Source: Kuschelorhynchus macadamiae
Taxonomy: Eukaryota > Arthropoda > Insecta > Coleoptera > Curculionidae
Direction of reading: 5' to 3'
NCBI GenBank assembly: GCA_030620095.1
Contig: JAUTXW010000061.1
Coordinates: 1,296,001-1,360,000 of the forward strand
DNA length: 64,000 nucleotides
In this document: piece after piece, positions 12,323 to 24,110 of the stretch
How positions within the stretch are numbered: the stretch's first letter is position 1
Layout: each line of letters begins with the position of its first letter
Notes under the pieces: generated by a model
Database searches by the model: none
The model's input: only the letters and a program-made list of their open reading frames with translations
What the model was told of the DNA's origin: nothing
Translations under genes and position numbers: made by a program

Positions 12323-13860
12323 ACTTCCCTCATATGCATATTTCCTTTTATTAGGAATAGTAAAGTGTGAACCAATTTATTTTAGTACATAATTATTTAG
12401 GCACACATATATCCTGCCTTTCCAAACATTTTTACTGGACGCCAGTTTGTTTCAATATATTGGATCCGTACCAATATTTTACCAGTTTCTACCTATGCCA
12501 CACTTGATTTTGAGCATAATTTGAAATTAATTCAATAGGTAGTTTTTACATTGACACACACCGCGATTTTGTTACGTCATGTTGAATTCACACCAGTTTA
12601 TCCTTATATCATATTTAATTTTTTTGTGTGTTATTTGGCCGCCATTTTGTTCCGCCATATTAAATTAATCACACAACTTTACCAGCTTATCTCTATATTC
12701 CACTTAATGCTTGCACAAAATTTGAAGTTAATCTAATAAGTAGTTTTTTTAGACTGATTTTTGAAATATTTTATTTGGCCGCCATTTTTTTATATTCATA
12801 CCATAATGTTACCAGTTTATTCTTATGTAAAACTTAATTTTTTTTTGCAAAATTTGAAGCCAATTGGATAATTAGTTTTTTAATAACAATTTTTTAAAGT
12901 TCCACTAGGCCGCCATCTTGTTCCGGGATATTGAATTTTTACCAAATTATTAGCAGATCATCCCCATGTAAGCCATAATTTTGTCCAAAATTTGAAGTCA
13001 ATCTGATGAGTAGTCCTTAATCTATGCCGAGAAGTGACAGACAGACAAACCTACTAGGGACGCTAGAACGTGAAGATATGTAAAACGTGTTCATTAAGTA
13101 GATTTTCAGGCTGAATTTCTAAATATTTTATTAAGCCGCCATTTTGTTCCGCCAATTGTGCAAAATTTGAGATAAGTTGGATAATTTGTTTTTTAGTAAT
13201 AATTTCTTAAACGTTTTACTAGGCCGGCATATTGGATTTTAACCAAAATATTACCAGGTCATCTCCATATGAGCCTTAATTTTTGATTAAAATTTGACAT
13301 CAATCTGATGAGTAGTTTTTAAGCTATGCCGCGAACTAACAGATAGACAGACAAACCAACAGACGGACCGACGGACTTGATAAAAGATATTTTTGGCATC
13401 TAGGGACGTCAAAAGGCGAATATATGTGGATAAAACTGAACTGAATTTTTAAATATTTTATTAAGCTGCCATTTTGTTTCGCCATCCTCAATTCGTACCA
13501 AAATTTCACCAGTTGATTTCTATATAATATTTGATACTTGTGTAAAATTTGAGATAAATTGGATGAGCACATTCTTAGTAATAATTTTTTTTAATTTTCA
13601 GTAGGCCGCCATTTTGTTTTGCAACATTGGATTTTTACCAAAATGTTACCAGGTCATCCCCATATGACCCTTAATTTGAAGCCAATCGGATAAGTAGTTT
13701 TTTAGCTATGCCGCGAACAAACAGACCAACAGACAGACAGACCGAAAGAATCGCGAAAACGTGTTTTTCGTCATCTAGTGACCCTCAAACGTAAAGATCT
13801 GAAAAAATCTCGGAGAGTAATTTTTTCACGATTACAATATTTCTCTTTTATGAGGGAAGT
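12323..13860 (-). mobile_element. ACTTCCC-family element, near-complete copy
   Basis: Perfect 11-bp inverted ends: ACTTCCCTCAT at 12323-12333 and ATGAGGGAAGT at 13850-13860. The 1538-bp interior is non-coding and made of reiterated modules in minus orientation. Three head modules carry GCTATGCCG..GAA followed by (CAGA)n-type sequence, at about 13020, 13325 and 13708. Body modules carry GGCCGCCATTTTGTTCCGCC or close variants, at about 12640, 12778, 12908, 13136, 13223, 13466 and 13604, each followed by ATTnnnTTACCAAAAT-like sequence. No transposase frame is visible. Copies or pieces recur at 3957, 34360, 35340, 38390, 42122, 44915 and 60690. I do not recognise the family; non-autonomous DNA transposon with satellite-like interior is my best reading. 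Confidence 0.75.
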
Positions 13861-15639
13861 AAAAAGTCATGATTTTTGACAAAAAAAGAAAATAAAAATA
13901 CATTTTATAACAGAAAGTCTTCAGTTTTTTTTGATATACAAGAAGATACACTTTTTTTAAAACACAAATAATGTAAAATATGAAAAAATACTCACTTTCC
14001 GATAATCCATTTTTTCTTCGTCGGTTGAAATGTCGGCGCGTGTTATAGTTACTTCGTTATCCTTTTAAAAAAGTTCCTTTAAAACTTTCACAGGAAGGGT
14101 AATCGAAGGAATAAATAATTTTCGTATTTTTGCGACTAATAACATTAATCAAATCGGTCGTAACAGGAAATAAAAAGCGATTTACCGGCAGCAGGACCAT
14201 GTAGCAGCCTGGCAGGCAGGAACGGCCTGTCGCAGGACAAAAGCTACGACAAAACCATCAAGATCAGGTGGTCTTGAAATATGGGAATTGTCCGGGCACG
14301 TGCTACGCTCCAATAAAAGAAAAAATAGTTTTTTTTTATAATTTGTGTTTGAAAAATTACTATTAAATATGTGTTGGAGACAATATTTTATATTAAATGA
14401 GGTACTGTTAAAAAAGGAGTTGTAGTCTAAATGATATAGCAGAATATAATTATTTGAACATAAAGAATGGCTGATTTTTTCTTGTAATATTTTCATGATT
14501 AAGTTATGACAACTAATATTTGGTATATTTTATTTTACAGTTGGCAGCAACGGATTCAAATATCCAATTCTCAAAACAATCAAATTTGAAACAGGAATTT
14601 GTAGACATGGTAATCCCCAATAATGTTACCTCCATCTGACTTTCTTATCATTCAAGATAGGAAAGAAATTTAAAAAATGGTATGTAGGGTTACTACTCTA
14701 GTATTTGTATTCCACTATAAATTCTATAAATATTCTCTATTTGAAATGTTAACGTATCTTCGATTGATTTGGAGATATTTACAGTTGAAAGTGAGAATTT
14801 TGACACTGTAGAGGCCTATAATGTTAAACCCCTCTAACTTCTTTGTTACGAGTATTCAAGATAGAATAAAAATAAAAAATTGGCACATAAGTTTATTATT
14901 CTAGTTTTAGCACAGACAACGAAATCATGTTTATCTCAATAAAATGCGGGGGTCCAGCACTTTTTTTAATACCTCAGATATTTTACAAATTGGTTTATTT
15001 GGATTCTCTTCGACTGAAAGCAATGTTATATTATTGTTTACTTTAACATTTTCTACTTTTGCTTTTGGTCTTTTTCTTTTTAAATCCGAAGTCTTTTTCC
15101 ATTAGTTGCAAACTTTTTGTCGGACATTATAATACAAGCTACACTATATTCAACCCCCTTCGAAACATTATAGTTCCAAAACAAAAATGTATGCCCCAAA
15201 TAGAGTGCACTGGAAAAGAACGAATCTAAAAAAATCAATAGTGTGCCTTGGAAACACAAGAAACATAATCACACCATACTTTTTTATTATTATTGGCTAT
15301 TAAAATATTAGTTTCGTATATAAAAAATAATTATGACCATAGAGGCGTGCAATAAGAGCTTAGGGTTAATAATCCCCGAATTCATGTTCCACAGGGCATT
15401 CCCGCTTGGGACTATCAATCCTAAGCATCATAAACCGTAGACCACAAAAGGAATACGTATTTCTGCTAAAAATGTGCGTTCTCTCTTATATATAAAAAAT
15501 TCACTGACTCAATTTTTATTCTCGACTATATCTCTAATTATAGTAGGATCTATATTAAACTAAAAAAGTCGGCAAAAAAAAATACTATCAAAAACGTCTA
15601 ACAAAGTCTAAAAACGTTGCAAAGGAAACCTAGTCCATT
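13861..15639. other. mostly gene-free; GC-rich island at 14187-14310
   Basis: AT-rich DNA except 14187-14310, which is visibly GC-rich and open on the plus strand in two frames: one contains AAGPCSSLAGRNGLSQDKSY then KTIKIRWS and a stop, the other DHVAAWQAGTACRRTKATTK. I recognise neither. Two stretches, about 14630-14690 and 14815-14900, share CAAGATAGRAAAaAA-type blocks with each other and with about 22340-22410, and look like an old repeat. Confidence 0.4.
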
Positions 15640-17240
15640 ATGAATGACCTCAGAAACAAATCAAACCCTGTGACTCAGATCTTGGCAAGGCCAAATGACC
15701 TAAATGATTATTTTATCAATGTAAGCAAAAATGTTACCTCTGGTATCTCGGCAAGTTTGGACCCTCTTTCCTTTCTCCCTCCATCGAAAAATGTCGCTAA
15801 TAGCCTTTTTTTAAGCCCTGTTAGCAGCATGGAGCTATTCAAAGAAATGAATAACATCACAACCAAATCTTCGTGTAGCACTGATGGCCTATCAATTAAA
15901 ATATTCCTGAACCTGCCGCTCCCAGTCATAAAAGCCCTTACAGCACTAATAAATGAATCCCTTATTAAAGGTATATTCCCTAAATGCCTTAAAACAGCTA
16001 TAATTATTCCTCTTTATAAAGGGGACAAAAAAACGAACTCTTGCAATTATCGCCCAATTGCTCTACTACCAGTGCTATCAAAAATAATTGAAAGGTTACT
16101 GAAGAATCGTCTTATGTCACTTCACCCAAATTTACTGAAGAATCGTCTTATGTCACTTCACCCAAATATCAGATAATATCCCAGGATCAGTTTGGATTTT
16201 TACTCAGCACGTGCACCAGTGACGCCATGCTCTCGTTGCTTAGCGACGTCTACTTAGCCCTCAATAACAACCACCCCACCGCCTTAGTTTTTTGTGACTA
16301 TGCAAAAGCCTTTAACTGTGTTAGTCATTTTGAAAAGCAAACTTAATTTTTATGGTATTTCTTTAAATTGGTTTAAATTTTATCTCGGGAATAGGCAACA
16401 ATTTGTAAGGGCAAATGGTTCTGATTCTGATTGTAAATTGATTACAAGTGGAGTCCCTCAAGGTTCGGTCCTGGGATCTGTTCTTTTTTGGTTATGCATT
16501 AATGATATCGCCAACCCAAAAATTAACGGAAAAATCTCTATCTTTGCTAGCAGCACAAGCATAACATGGACGTATTTTAATACAACATCTTTACATTTTA
16601 ATATTTCCAACGACCTTGGTATGATTAAGGCTTGGTCCGATTTCAATCTGCTTTGCTTTGACGTGGATAAAACGGTGGCCTTATAAGGTGACTTTCCAAC
16701 CACTTCAGCTACTTAACAGCAGTATTAAATAAGTTGGGTCGGTTAAATTCCCGGGCTTTAATATAAATAACAACCTAAAATGGTCTAAGCATATTGACAC
16801 CTTAACTAAAAAACTTTCTACCGCCTGCTTTGCCATTCGATCAGTTTCAAAAGACAATATCTTCTACCAGACTAACTTATTTCTCTCTATTCGAATCCCA
16901 TCTCCGCTATAGCCTTCTCTTTTGGGGCTGCTGTACCACCGAGCAATTTCTTAGTATTTTTAGGGTTCAAAAGAGAACACTTCTTGCATTATTTATTTAG
17001 AAACCGCCTGTTTGATAAGAAAACATATAAGCACATTTCATGAAAGGCCACAACACGTACATCCTACCAGAAACTCTAGGCATGAAAAAAAAATCAATTA
17101 TTTTCAACGCCATTAAACTTTACAATCATCTTACATAACATTTAAAAACAATCCCTATGTTTGCACTATTCTGAAATAAAAAACCGAAGCGTACCTCATT
17201 GAAAGACCTTTTTACTTACTTTAATGATTTTTATAATGAA
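15640..17240 (+). pseudogene. Jockey-type LINE reverse transcriptase, truncated
   Basis: Non-LTR retrotransposon reverse transcriptase, which primes cDNA synthesis at the insertion site. The N-terminal part of the RT domain is readable at 15640-16170 (LYKGDKKTNSCNYRPIALLP, near 16010-16075). Later frames give DQFGFLLSTCTSDAM, LVFCDYAKAFNCVSH (first catalytic Asp, near 16290), SGVPQGSVLGSVLF (near 16450), then IFASSTSI (near 16540), where the family has FADD. Both catalytic Asp are replaced by Ser. Downstream blocks HIDTLTKKLSTACFAIRSVS and KKKSIIFNAIKLYNHL continue to about 17240. Endonuclease and ORF1 are absent (5' truncation) and there are several frameshifts. Jockey/CR1-like placement comes from the motif pattern. 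Confidence 0.87.
16096..16167 (+). repeat. exact 36-bp tandem duplication in the LINE
   Basis: 16096-16131 is repeated immediately at 16132-16167 without a mismatch. It keeps frame and repeats twelve residues (LLKNRLMSLHPN). Identity of the copies implies the duplication is younger than the substitutions elsewhere in the element. Confidence 0.95.
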
Positions 17241-17765
17241 TAAGTCTCATTAAAATGTTTTTTATTTCCTCGTTTACTTAAATCTCTTTGAGTGTCATGT
17301 TGCATTTGAAAATAGTTTTATAAGGAATGAACTCTCTGATTATTTTTGTTACATAGTAGATTAAAGTTATACATTTTCCTTTTTTTTCTAATACATTTTA
17401 ATTACTATATTAGTTCAGTACACTTTTTGTTTAACTTCACTTATTTTGCTTGTATAACGATAACAAAATAGAGTTTAAGGTCGCGTAATTTTAATTTCAA
17501 TGTCATCGAAATAATTCACCTCCCATATGTATTGCTTATTTCCTTTTGTTAGGTCACCTGAATTCATTAACCGCTTTACGGCAATGTTACGAATATAACG
17601 AATGTTATATTTACAATTTATATATTTGCATTGACCTATCGAAAAATATGATGTTTTCTCGATTAATTTTTCATTTTTTCATTGTTTTGTTGTTTTTTTG
17701 TTTTAAGGTAAATTTCGCTTTGTCCATAAAATTGTAACAATTTTCCTTAGACAATACAGCATACT
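17241..17765. other. no gene seen
   Basis: AT-rich DNA between the LINE and the following transposase remnant. The short open frame at 17546-17737 is composed of Phe/Ile/Leu-rich low-complexity residues and shows no motif. Confidence 0.4.
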
Positions 17766-17939
17766 TTGTTTGCAAACAAACGTTCAAGAGATTACACGCA
17801 AAGTTCGGATTTAAAAAGACAAATACGAACAGCGACAATTGATGAAAATACTGAGGTGAATATAAATTACTTTCTATCGAAGAGAATCCAAATTCCTCAA
17901 TTTTAAAAATATCTTAGGAATTAAAAAAATGGACTAAAC

Positions 17940-18540
17940 TCACGTAATACATCCTATGGAAAAGTTCAAAGAACGTTGACGAAGTTGAATTTAAAGCGTT
18001 TAAGATTAGGCCTTGCCCAAAATTAGCAGACTCACAAAAAGAGAAATGGGTTGCTTTTTGTCGTAATTTGTTAGAAGTACTAAATAATAAGAACAATTAT
18101 TTACAGCAAGACATTTTCGACCAGCGGCATGTTCAATCGGTAAAATACATGGCAATGGGCAACAGTAAATCCACACTGTTATCGGGAATTTCAGGGCGCC
18201 AGTCCGTCAACGTGTGGTGTGGGATGTTCAAAAGTAAAGTAATTGGGCAATATTTTTTTGATAATATTCTCAACGGGAAAAATTAATTGAATTTTCTACA
18301 AAACAAGTTAGTGGATTATTTAGATCAATTGTCATTAAACAATATTAGACACGTTGTATTTCAACAAGATAGGGCTCCGCCCCAGAATGTTCGTACAGTT
18401 AAAAACCATCTTAGTCAACATTTTGGTCAATAGATTGGAAAAGATGCTCCCATTAAATGACCACCGAATAGCTTCGACCTGACCCCGATCGATGCGGTTG
18501 AAAAACTAAGTGAAGTGCAAATGAAGCAAGAAAATATCGC
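17940..18540 (+). pseudogene. IS630/mariner-type transposase remnant
   Basis: Tc1/mariner/IS630 transposase debris in several frames. Visible in order: LADSQKEKWVAFCRNLLEVL (matching the helix before the first Asp), a degraded first-Asp region, RQSVNVWCGMFKSKVIGQYF, FFDNILNGKN, VVFQQDRAPPQNVRTV (second Asp, near 18370) and a worn third-Asp block SFDLTPIDAV (near 18475). The motif set resembles the transposase at 24928-25839 and a different member from 6440-7290. Stops and frameshifts make it non-functional; no ends were found. Confidence 0.8.
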
Positions 18541-18602
18541 AATAATTTTTTTTCCAGATTTTTTTTATATGTGGAAGGGGTAGAATATTTTTTACGACTT
18601 GC

Positions 18603-20255
18603 TTAAATTTTGTAGACTAAATCAATTCCCCTCTCCTTCATAGCAGCAAATTTATTTATAACATCCTCATAAAATGCATGAGTTGCCCTAATCTCCTCCA
18701 GAAATTCCTTTTGAATTGAAATATTGCCTAGAGAAGTAAGTCTTTCTTGAGATAATGTATTTCTTAAATAAGTTTTTACACGTTTGAGGAAAGAAAAACT
18801 TCTTTCCACTGAAGCGCTTGTCGACGGTATTGTCAAAATGAGAGAAAACACTTTATATGTTTTAGTTAAAATATCTTTATTTTCATTAATTTTTTTCACT
18901 TGCTCTTGCAGCGATATATTCCAATTACTGTCACTGACAAAAATAAGACCAAGCTCATTTTTAAATCGTTGACTTTTTGAAAATATTTCCCCATATAACT
19001 GTAACAAGTTTTCAAACGGGCCAGTCGGAAAATTTAAACTATATTCGGAAAATTTATTTAAATGTAAGTTTTTCATAGTCTTGAAAGCTTAGTGTCATTT
19101 CCATTAATCCAATATTTCATAAAAAAGGGTTCTTTATTTAGCCCTAATTTCTTCAGCTGAAAGCTTAGCAAGCTCACGTTTGTAATGATTTAGTTCTGTA
19201 ATAGAATTTGCTTTATCAAACATGATATTAAAAAAATGTTCATTTCTTTTGTTATTATGTCATTTGTTACAGAGCGCCTCACGACACCGTTTTATATTGG
19301 ATATGCAAAAGTGAATGTCAAGCGATTATTTTTGAAGAACGCAAATAGTATCTCCGTGATTGAAAAAATGTCATTAAACACTAATGCCAGATACGTGAAT
19401 TCAAAATCGTTCATCTGACTTAAAAATCCTCTCGCAAGCCGGATTGATTTTTCATCAGATTTGTCACAGTTTGTAATAAATTCAAAGACGTCTTTTAATT
19501 TATTCCGGTCTTGAACAATCACATTTACTAACTTCGAATTTGAAGACCAACGAGTTTCTGTAATTGTTGGTATACGCCTCGTAGATGCAGATGTAAGAGC
19601 ATACGTTCGTTTGGCTGAGTGATGAAAAAATGAGGGAATAGCACTAAGACTTGCAAAAAAAGTTCGACATTTAGAAATATTTTTAAACTTTGCTGCATCG
19701 TAAGGTTAAGACGATGCGCAAGACAATGGACAAATACAGCCTGCGGAGCTTTTTCTTTTTCTTTTGAAGACCATTTGGATGGCCAGACATCACACTTGCG
19801 CCATCGTAACATTGCCCCATTAATTTATGTTTATAGTCAAATTGGTCCAAAATTTGATTCAATAGAAAATATAAATTCTCCGACGTTCTATCGGAGCTGA
19901 CATAAAATCCTAAGAATCTCTCGACTACTTAACCTTCTGAATTAACGTATCTTAAAATTATGGAGCACTGGGTGGTTTGCGTAATATCGGTGGTGTCATC
20001 CAGTTGCACAGAAAAAAACTGTGTGTTCATTATTTAATTTTTTACATGATCATTTAAATAATCAGAAATGCATTCAATTATTTCGTTTTTAATAGTTTTC
20101 GAGTCACTCTCGTGATTATCTTTTAGTTCTTGGGAACTTCTCAATATTAATAAACCTAAAAGCCTTTTAAAATTCACCCTATTTATCGACTCGCTGCTCT
20201 CATCATGGCCGCGAAAGACTAACTCTTGTTTTGCAAGGTACAAAAACTGCGTCAA
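18603..20255 (-). pseudogene. ZMYM1-like hAT transposase remnant
   Basis: hAT-superfamily transposase of the DUF4371 / zinc-finger-MYM-1-like group. From 20255 leftward: KQELVFRGHDESSESINRVN (DUF4371 start), QFFSVQLDDTTDIT and QCSIILRYVN (catalytic Asp region near 20000), KLMGQCYDGASVMSG (near 19810), then in another frame FVHCLAHRLNLTM, and finally LILTIPSTSASVERSFSFLK with KTYLRNTLSQERL (hAT dimerisation domain, near 18800). The last part, 18603-19076, is open for 157 codons; upstream parts are split by stops and frame changes, including one after RYVNSEG. The CysCys-His N-terminal zinc finger is not visible. The right-hand end of the element is probably at 21181. Confidence 0.88.
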
Positions 20256-20748
20256 TTACCAAGCACATAAATAGTCTATTTAATCAGACGTTTTCGTTCA
20301 AATGTATTTTATACAATTTAGCATTTTCTTTTTAAGTGTCAGCTACAGTGCTTTGATTTTTTACAAATGTTTTTAGCATTAATTCGCATTTTAAATGCTC
20401 CGCCTAGTCTTCATATTTATGTAAAGACCTTCATATATTTAACATAACTGCAAATCCTTCCTTATTCCACACTGAATATTTATTGGAAACTAGTAAACAA
20501 GGTCAGCAAAAGAATTTTTGTAATATTTGACTACTACATAACCTGATGATCTTGTTCCTCCCATCGATTAAATGGAATTTCCAACAAAATGCAAACCACA
20601 TCCGTGATCGGATTTATCAATAATGTAAATTAATAAACCCGACACCAAATGAAGTTTGTGAAGTAACAACACCATAAATAAATATAACACAAAACAATCA
20701 AGTAAACGGCAAATGAATTAGCCGGTTGCAGCGAAATCCGCGAAAATA

Positions 20749-21600
20749 AAAGTAAACAACCACCCCAAACTGAACGACACGTGGGTGTAGTGTACTACGT
20801 TAGCAATTCACCAAGAGCGTTGTATGGCACTGGTTAACATTATTCCTCCATGTGCTCGACGTCATCGCGAACGCGTTGTCATGGCAACGTAGTATGAAAA
20901 ACGTAAACTAAACATAGCACCTCCATCAAAGTAGAAGCGGTTTGCGTCACTGTTATAGTTGTTATAATAAAGTTCGATTGAAAGTTTTAAAAATACATGC
21001 AGCCAACGGTCAAGTAAAATATTTATTCGAGATATACAGTTTATTTTATGCCAATTAGGTGAATAATTGAATGTAAAAACTTAAATTTTAAGAGATATAT
21101 AATAAATATAGTTAGATGTGTGCTTATTTATTTTTCCTGGTGAAGTAGCCCTTCACCTACTTCACCTGAATAGCCGCCACTGAAGTAAACAACCACCGCA
21201 AACTGAACGACACGTGGGTGTAGTAGTGTACTGTGCCTGCAATTCACCGAGAGCGTTGTATGGGGCTGGGCTCGACGTCATCGGGTACGCGTTGTCATGG
21301 CAACGTAGTAGAAAAATCGTAAACTAAACATAGCACCTCCAGCAAAGTAAAAGCGGTTTGCGCCACGATCATAGTTGTTATAATAAAGTTCGATTGAAAG
21401 TTTTAAAAAGACATGCCGCTAACGGTCAAGTAAAATATTTATTCGAGATGTACAGTTTATTTTTTACCAATTAGGTGAATAAATGAATGTAAAAACTAAA
21501 ATTAAGAGATATATAATAAATACAGTCAGATGTTTGCTTGTTTATTTTTCCTGGTGAAGTAGCACTTCACCTACTTCACCTGAATAGCCACCACGGATCT
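20749..21600. repeat. tandemly doubled hAT-type terminal region (~420 bp x 2)
   Basis: 20749-21183 and 21184-about 21597 are diverged direct copies in head-to-tail order. Shared landmarks: AACTGAACGACACGTGGGTG, GCGTTGTCATGGCAACGTAG, ATAGCACCTCCA, GGTCAAGTAAAATATTTATT, and the end TTCACCTGAATAGCCrCCAC. The complement of that end, CAGTGGCGGCTATTCAGGTG, has the form of a hAT terminus, so this looks like the 5' end of the minus-strand hAT at 18603-20255, present twice. GCGTTGTCATGGCAACG contains a CGTTGCCATGACAACG X-box-like palindrome in both copies. Confidence 0.85.
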
Positions 21601-22869
21601 TATACGGACCGAGGTGAATTATTTGAATGAAAGTTATGCCGAATCGATCACATAAGTCATAGAGAAAATTTTAAATTTAATTATGAAAATAATTTATTTT
21701 TGCCGTTACTTTAGTAATCGGTATAACTTGTTGTTTTTGCTTTTAGGTTATTTTACCTACATTAATATTATCAACCATTTAAATTGTAATTGCTATAATT
21801 TAAGTGAAACAAATAAAATATCTAGGAGCTGTTGCGTTTTCTATGATTGCCAAAGCACACCATTAGGTAGCTTCAAATAGGGGGAAGGGTCTCTCAAAAT
21901 CCCACCAAGAAGGGGGGTCAATGAAAATCTCACGTCAACTTTAATTTCAGGCACATTTTTATAACATGTGTTATAAAATCAAATTGTAGGTTTCACGTGG
22001 GAAGGAGGGGGCAAGTCCAACTACCCTTTTGAAGGACTGTGAAATAAAACGGATCAAGTTATAATGAAACGTTTTGCTCTTTTTGGTCTATATTAAAAGA
22101 CCCTGAAATCGGATTGAATGGAGAATATCAAGCTCTCTACAATTTTCACTTACAACTGTCAATACCTCCAAATCAATTGAAAATGCGTGAAAATTTTAAA
22201 AACAAAATATTCATAAAATTTTTAGTAGAATCCAAAAATGCAATTATCTACAGGAGGCTCCATTTAAAAAATGCAACTTTTTGCTCCCCCAGTATATTAA
22301 TAAAGGTAAACTTGATTACTATGTGTGTTCAAAAACTAGAAAAAACTTTTTAATTGTTTCTCTATTTTGAATAATGACAAAGTTAGAGGGGGGTAACATT
22401 ATGCAGGATTACCCTTACATACTTACTGACTATAAATAAATGGCCCATTTTACCGTTTTGCTTATTGGGTTAAAGAAAATAGTAAATACAAATTTGTAAG
22501 GTTTGTCAAATAAATTTAACTCATTATTTGAACGAAAATTTCCGAAAAGAAACACGCCGCATTATATTTAACAATGAAATACATCTCACCTTGCAAATTA
22601 TAAACATACTAAATTTGGTATTTTTATCCCTAAACACCAGAAAGAAAATAGAATATTTACCTGAGAGAATTAAACGTCTTCCCATTGCCTTCACTATATA
22701 GAGCTGCATCTGTCTCTCTCTAACACATTGTCCCTTAAGAAATGTTTTTTAATTTTTGGGTTGTCCTTAAACATAAAGGTAAAAGTAAAATCTAGTATCA
22801 GTGAGGAAAGACCGATTTGATATACACGTAATGTATAAGTTATTCTATTTAGCGTCCCTCAAATTAAAT
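21601..22869. other. no gene seen
   Basis: AT-rich DNA with short frames lacking motifs. The segment about 22340-22410 (GTTAGAGGGGGGTAACATTAT) resembles the complement of 14815-14840 and is probably shared repeat sequence. Confidence 0.4.
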
Positions 22870-23745
22870 AACAGATATTTTTAGCGGGCTAGAGTCATGA
22901 CTCAAACCTCAGTTTTAAAAACGAAAAATAAATCGTCGACGTTTCGACGATTTATTTTTCGCCTTTTTCAAAGCTAATATCCTAAATTAGAGGCTTACGT
23001 AAACATTAGAATTAAAGTAATCAGTTTTATCCATATAACACATTAGTATTACAACCAAAGTATATCATACACAAAATCACAATATATAACAGCAAACAAA
23101 TTAATAAAGGAGCATATCAGGTGCTTCAAATTGAACAAAAAAGATGAGTCAGAAAACAAAACTATGTATAATTTCCGGGACACGCAACAACAAGAAATCG
23201 ACTATGAAGATGGCGACAACGTGCTGAACTTTTCAATTTTAAATGCAAAACTGTATAAAATTTTGCCCAATTTTAGAAACCTCCAAAAGACAAAATATTT
23301 TGCTGATGTAGGGTATAGCATTAAGAATTCCAGTCCTATAGTTAAAACTGTTATTTTCAATTTTATTTTATAAGATATTGAAATTAACCACTGTTAACTT
23401 CTTGGCAATAAAAAATCTACTTTTAAATTCCTCTCTTACGTTTTGGAGTATTTCAGGCGTCACTTTAAGGCAAACATCAGTCGTCGTCTTTTTGTTGCGG
23501 GTCCCCGAAACTATACATAGTTTTGTTTTTGACTTATATTTTTTGCTCAGTTTGAAGCACCGAGATCTGATAAATGCTCCTTTATTCATTTGTTTGCTGT
23601 TATTTATTGCAATTGTTGTGTATAATATCCTAAGCATATAATTTAGGATATTAGCCTTAAAAAAGACGAACAATAAATCGCCGAAACGTCAACCAATTTT
23701 AAAATCTGTGGTATGATTTATGCCTCTAACAGGCTAAAAATATCA
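22870..23745. repeat. inverted repeat pair, Penelope-terminus-like
   Basis: Left arm about 22870-23200 matches the reverse complement of about 23480-23745. Landmarks: gATATTTTTAGC at both outer ends, TAGGATATTAGC, GGAGCATTTATCAGR..TGCTTCAAA, and AACTATGTATAATTTCCGGGaC. Both arms contain a decayed form of the AGCCTGAAGAAG..GAAACGT block found in the Penelope-like element at 33647, in opposite orientations, so this is probably a deleted Penelope-like copy with inverted terminal repeats. A perfect hairpin CGAAAAATAAATCGTCGA / TCGACGATTTATTTTTCG (22922-22961) sits in the left arm. Confidence 0.7.
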
Positions 23746-24110
23746 TGTATAAAAATAATAAAATCTGAAAGTTGCATTTGTATCACTGTTGTATGGCTGC
23801 TTTTTACCACTTCTAAGGTGGCGAGAGCGTGCTGAATTGTTGAATTATAAACGCAAAACTATATTAAATTTAGCCTAATTTTAGACACCTCCATAAGACA
23901 ATATTTTTTGGTCGCGTAGGGTCGAGTGTAGGGTATTGCAATAAGAATTCCAGTCCTATAGTTAAGACTGTTATTTTTAATTGTATTTTATAAGCTGTTG
24001 AAATTGACCACTGTTAACTTCTTGGCAATAATAAAATCTACTTTTAAATTCCCCTCTTACGTTTTGCAGCATTTCAGGCGTCACAAGGCAAACATTAGTA
24101 GTCTTTTTGT
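23205..24110. repeat. direct repeat pair (~290 bp)
   Basis: The stretch 23210-23500 (GGCGACAACGTGCTGAAC ... CAGGCGTCAC) recurs at about 23818-24110 with scattered changes. Shared blocks: AAGAATTCCAGTCCTATAGT, GACCACTGTTAACTTCTTGG in the second copy, and CTACTTTTAAATTCC. The first copy lies between the inverted arms described above, so the second may be part of another copy of the same element. Confidence 0.8.

Noticed and set aside
14182..14496. Minus-strand frame of 104 codons
   Set aside because: Half lies in AT-rich low-complexity DNA; only the GC-rich island is odd, and its plus-strand frames look equally likely.
23131..23373. Frame of 80 codons as a possible small gene
   Set aside because: Lies between inverted arms of a repeat and is partly repeated at 23818, where the frame is broken.
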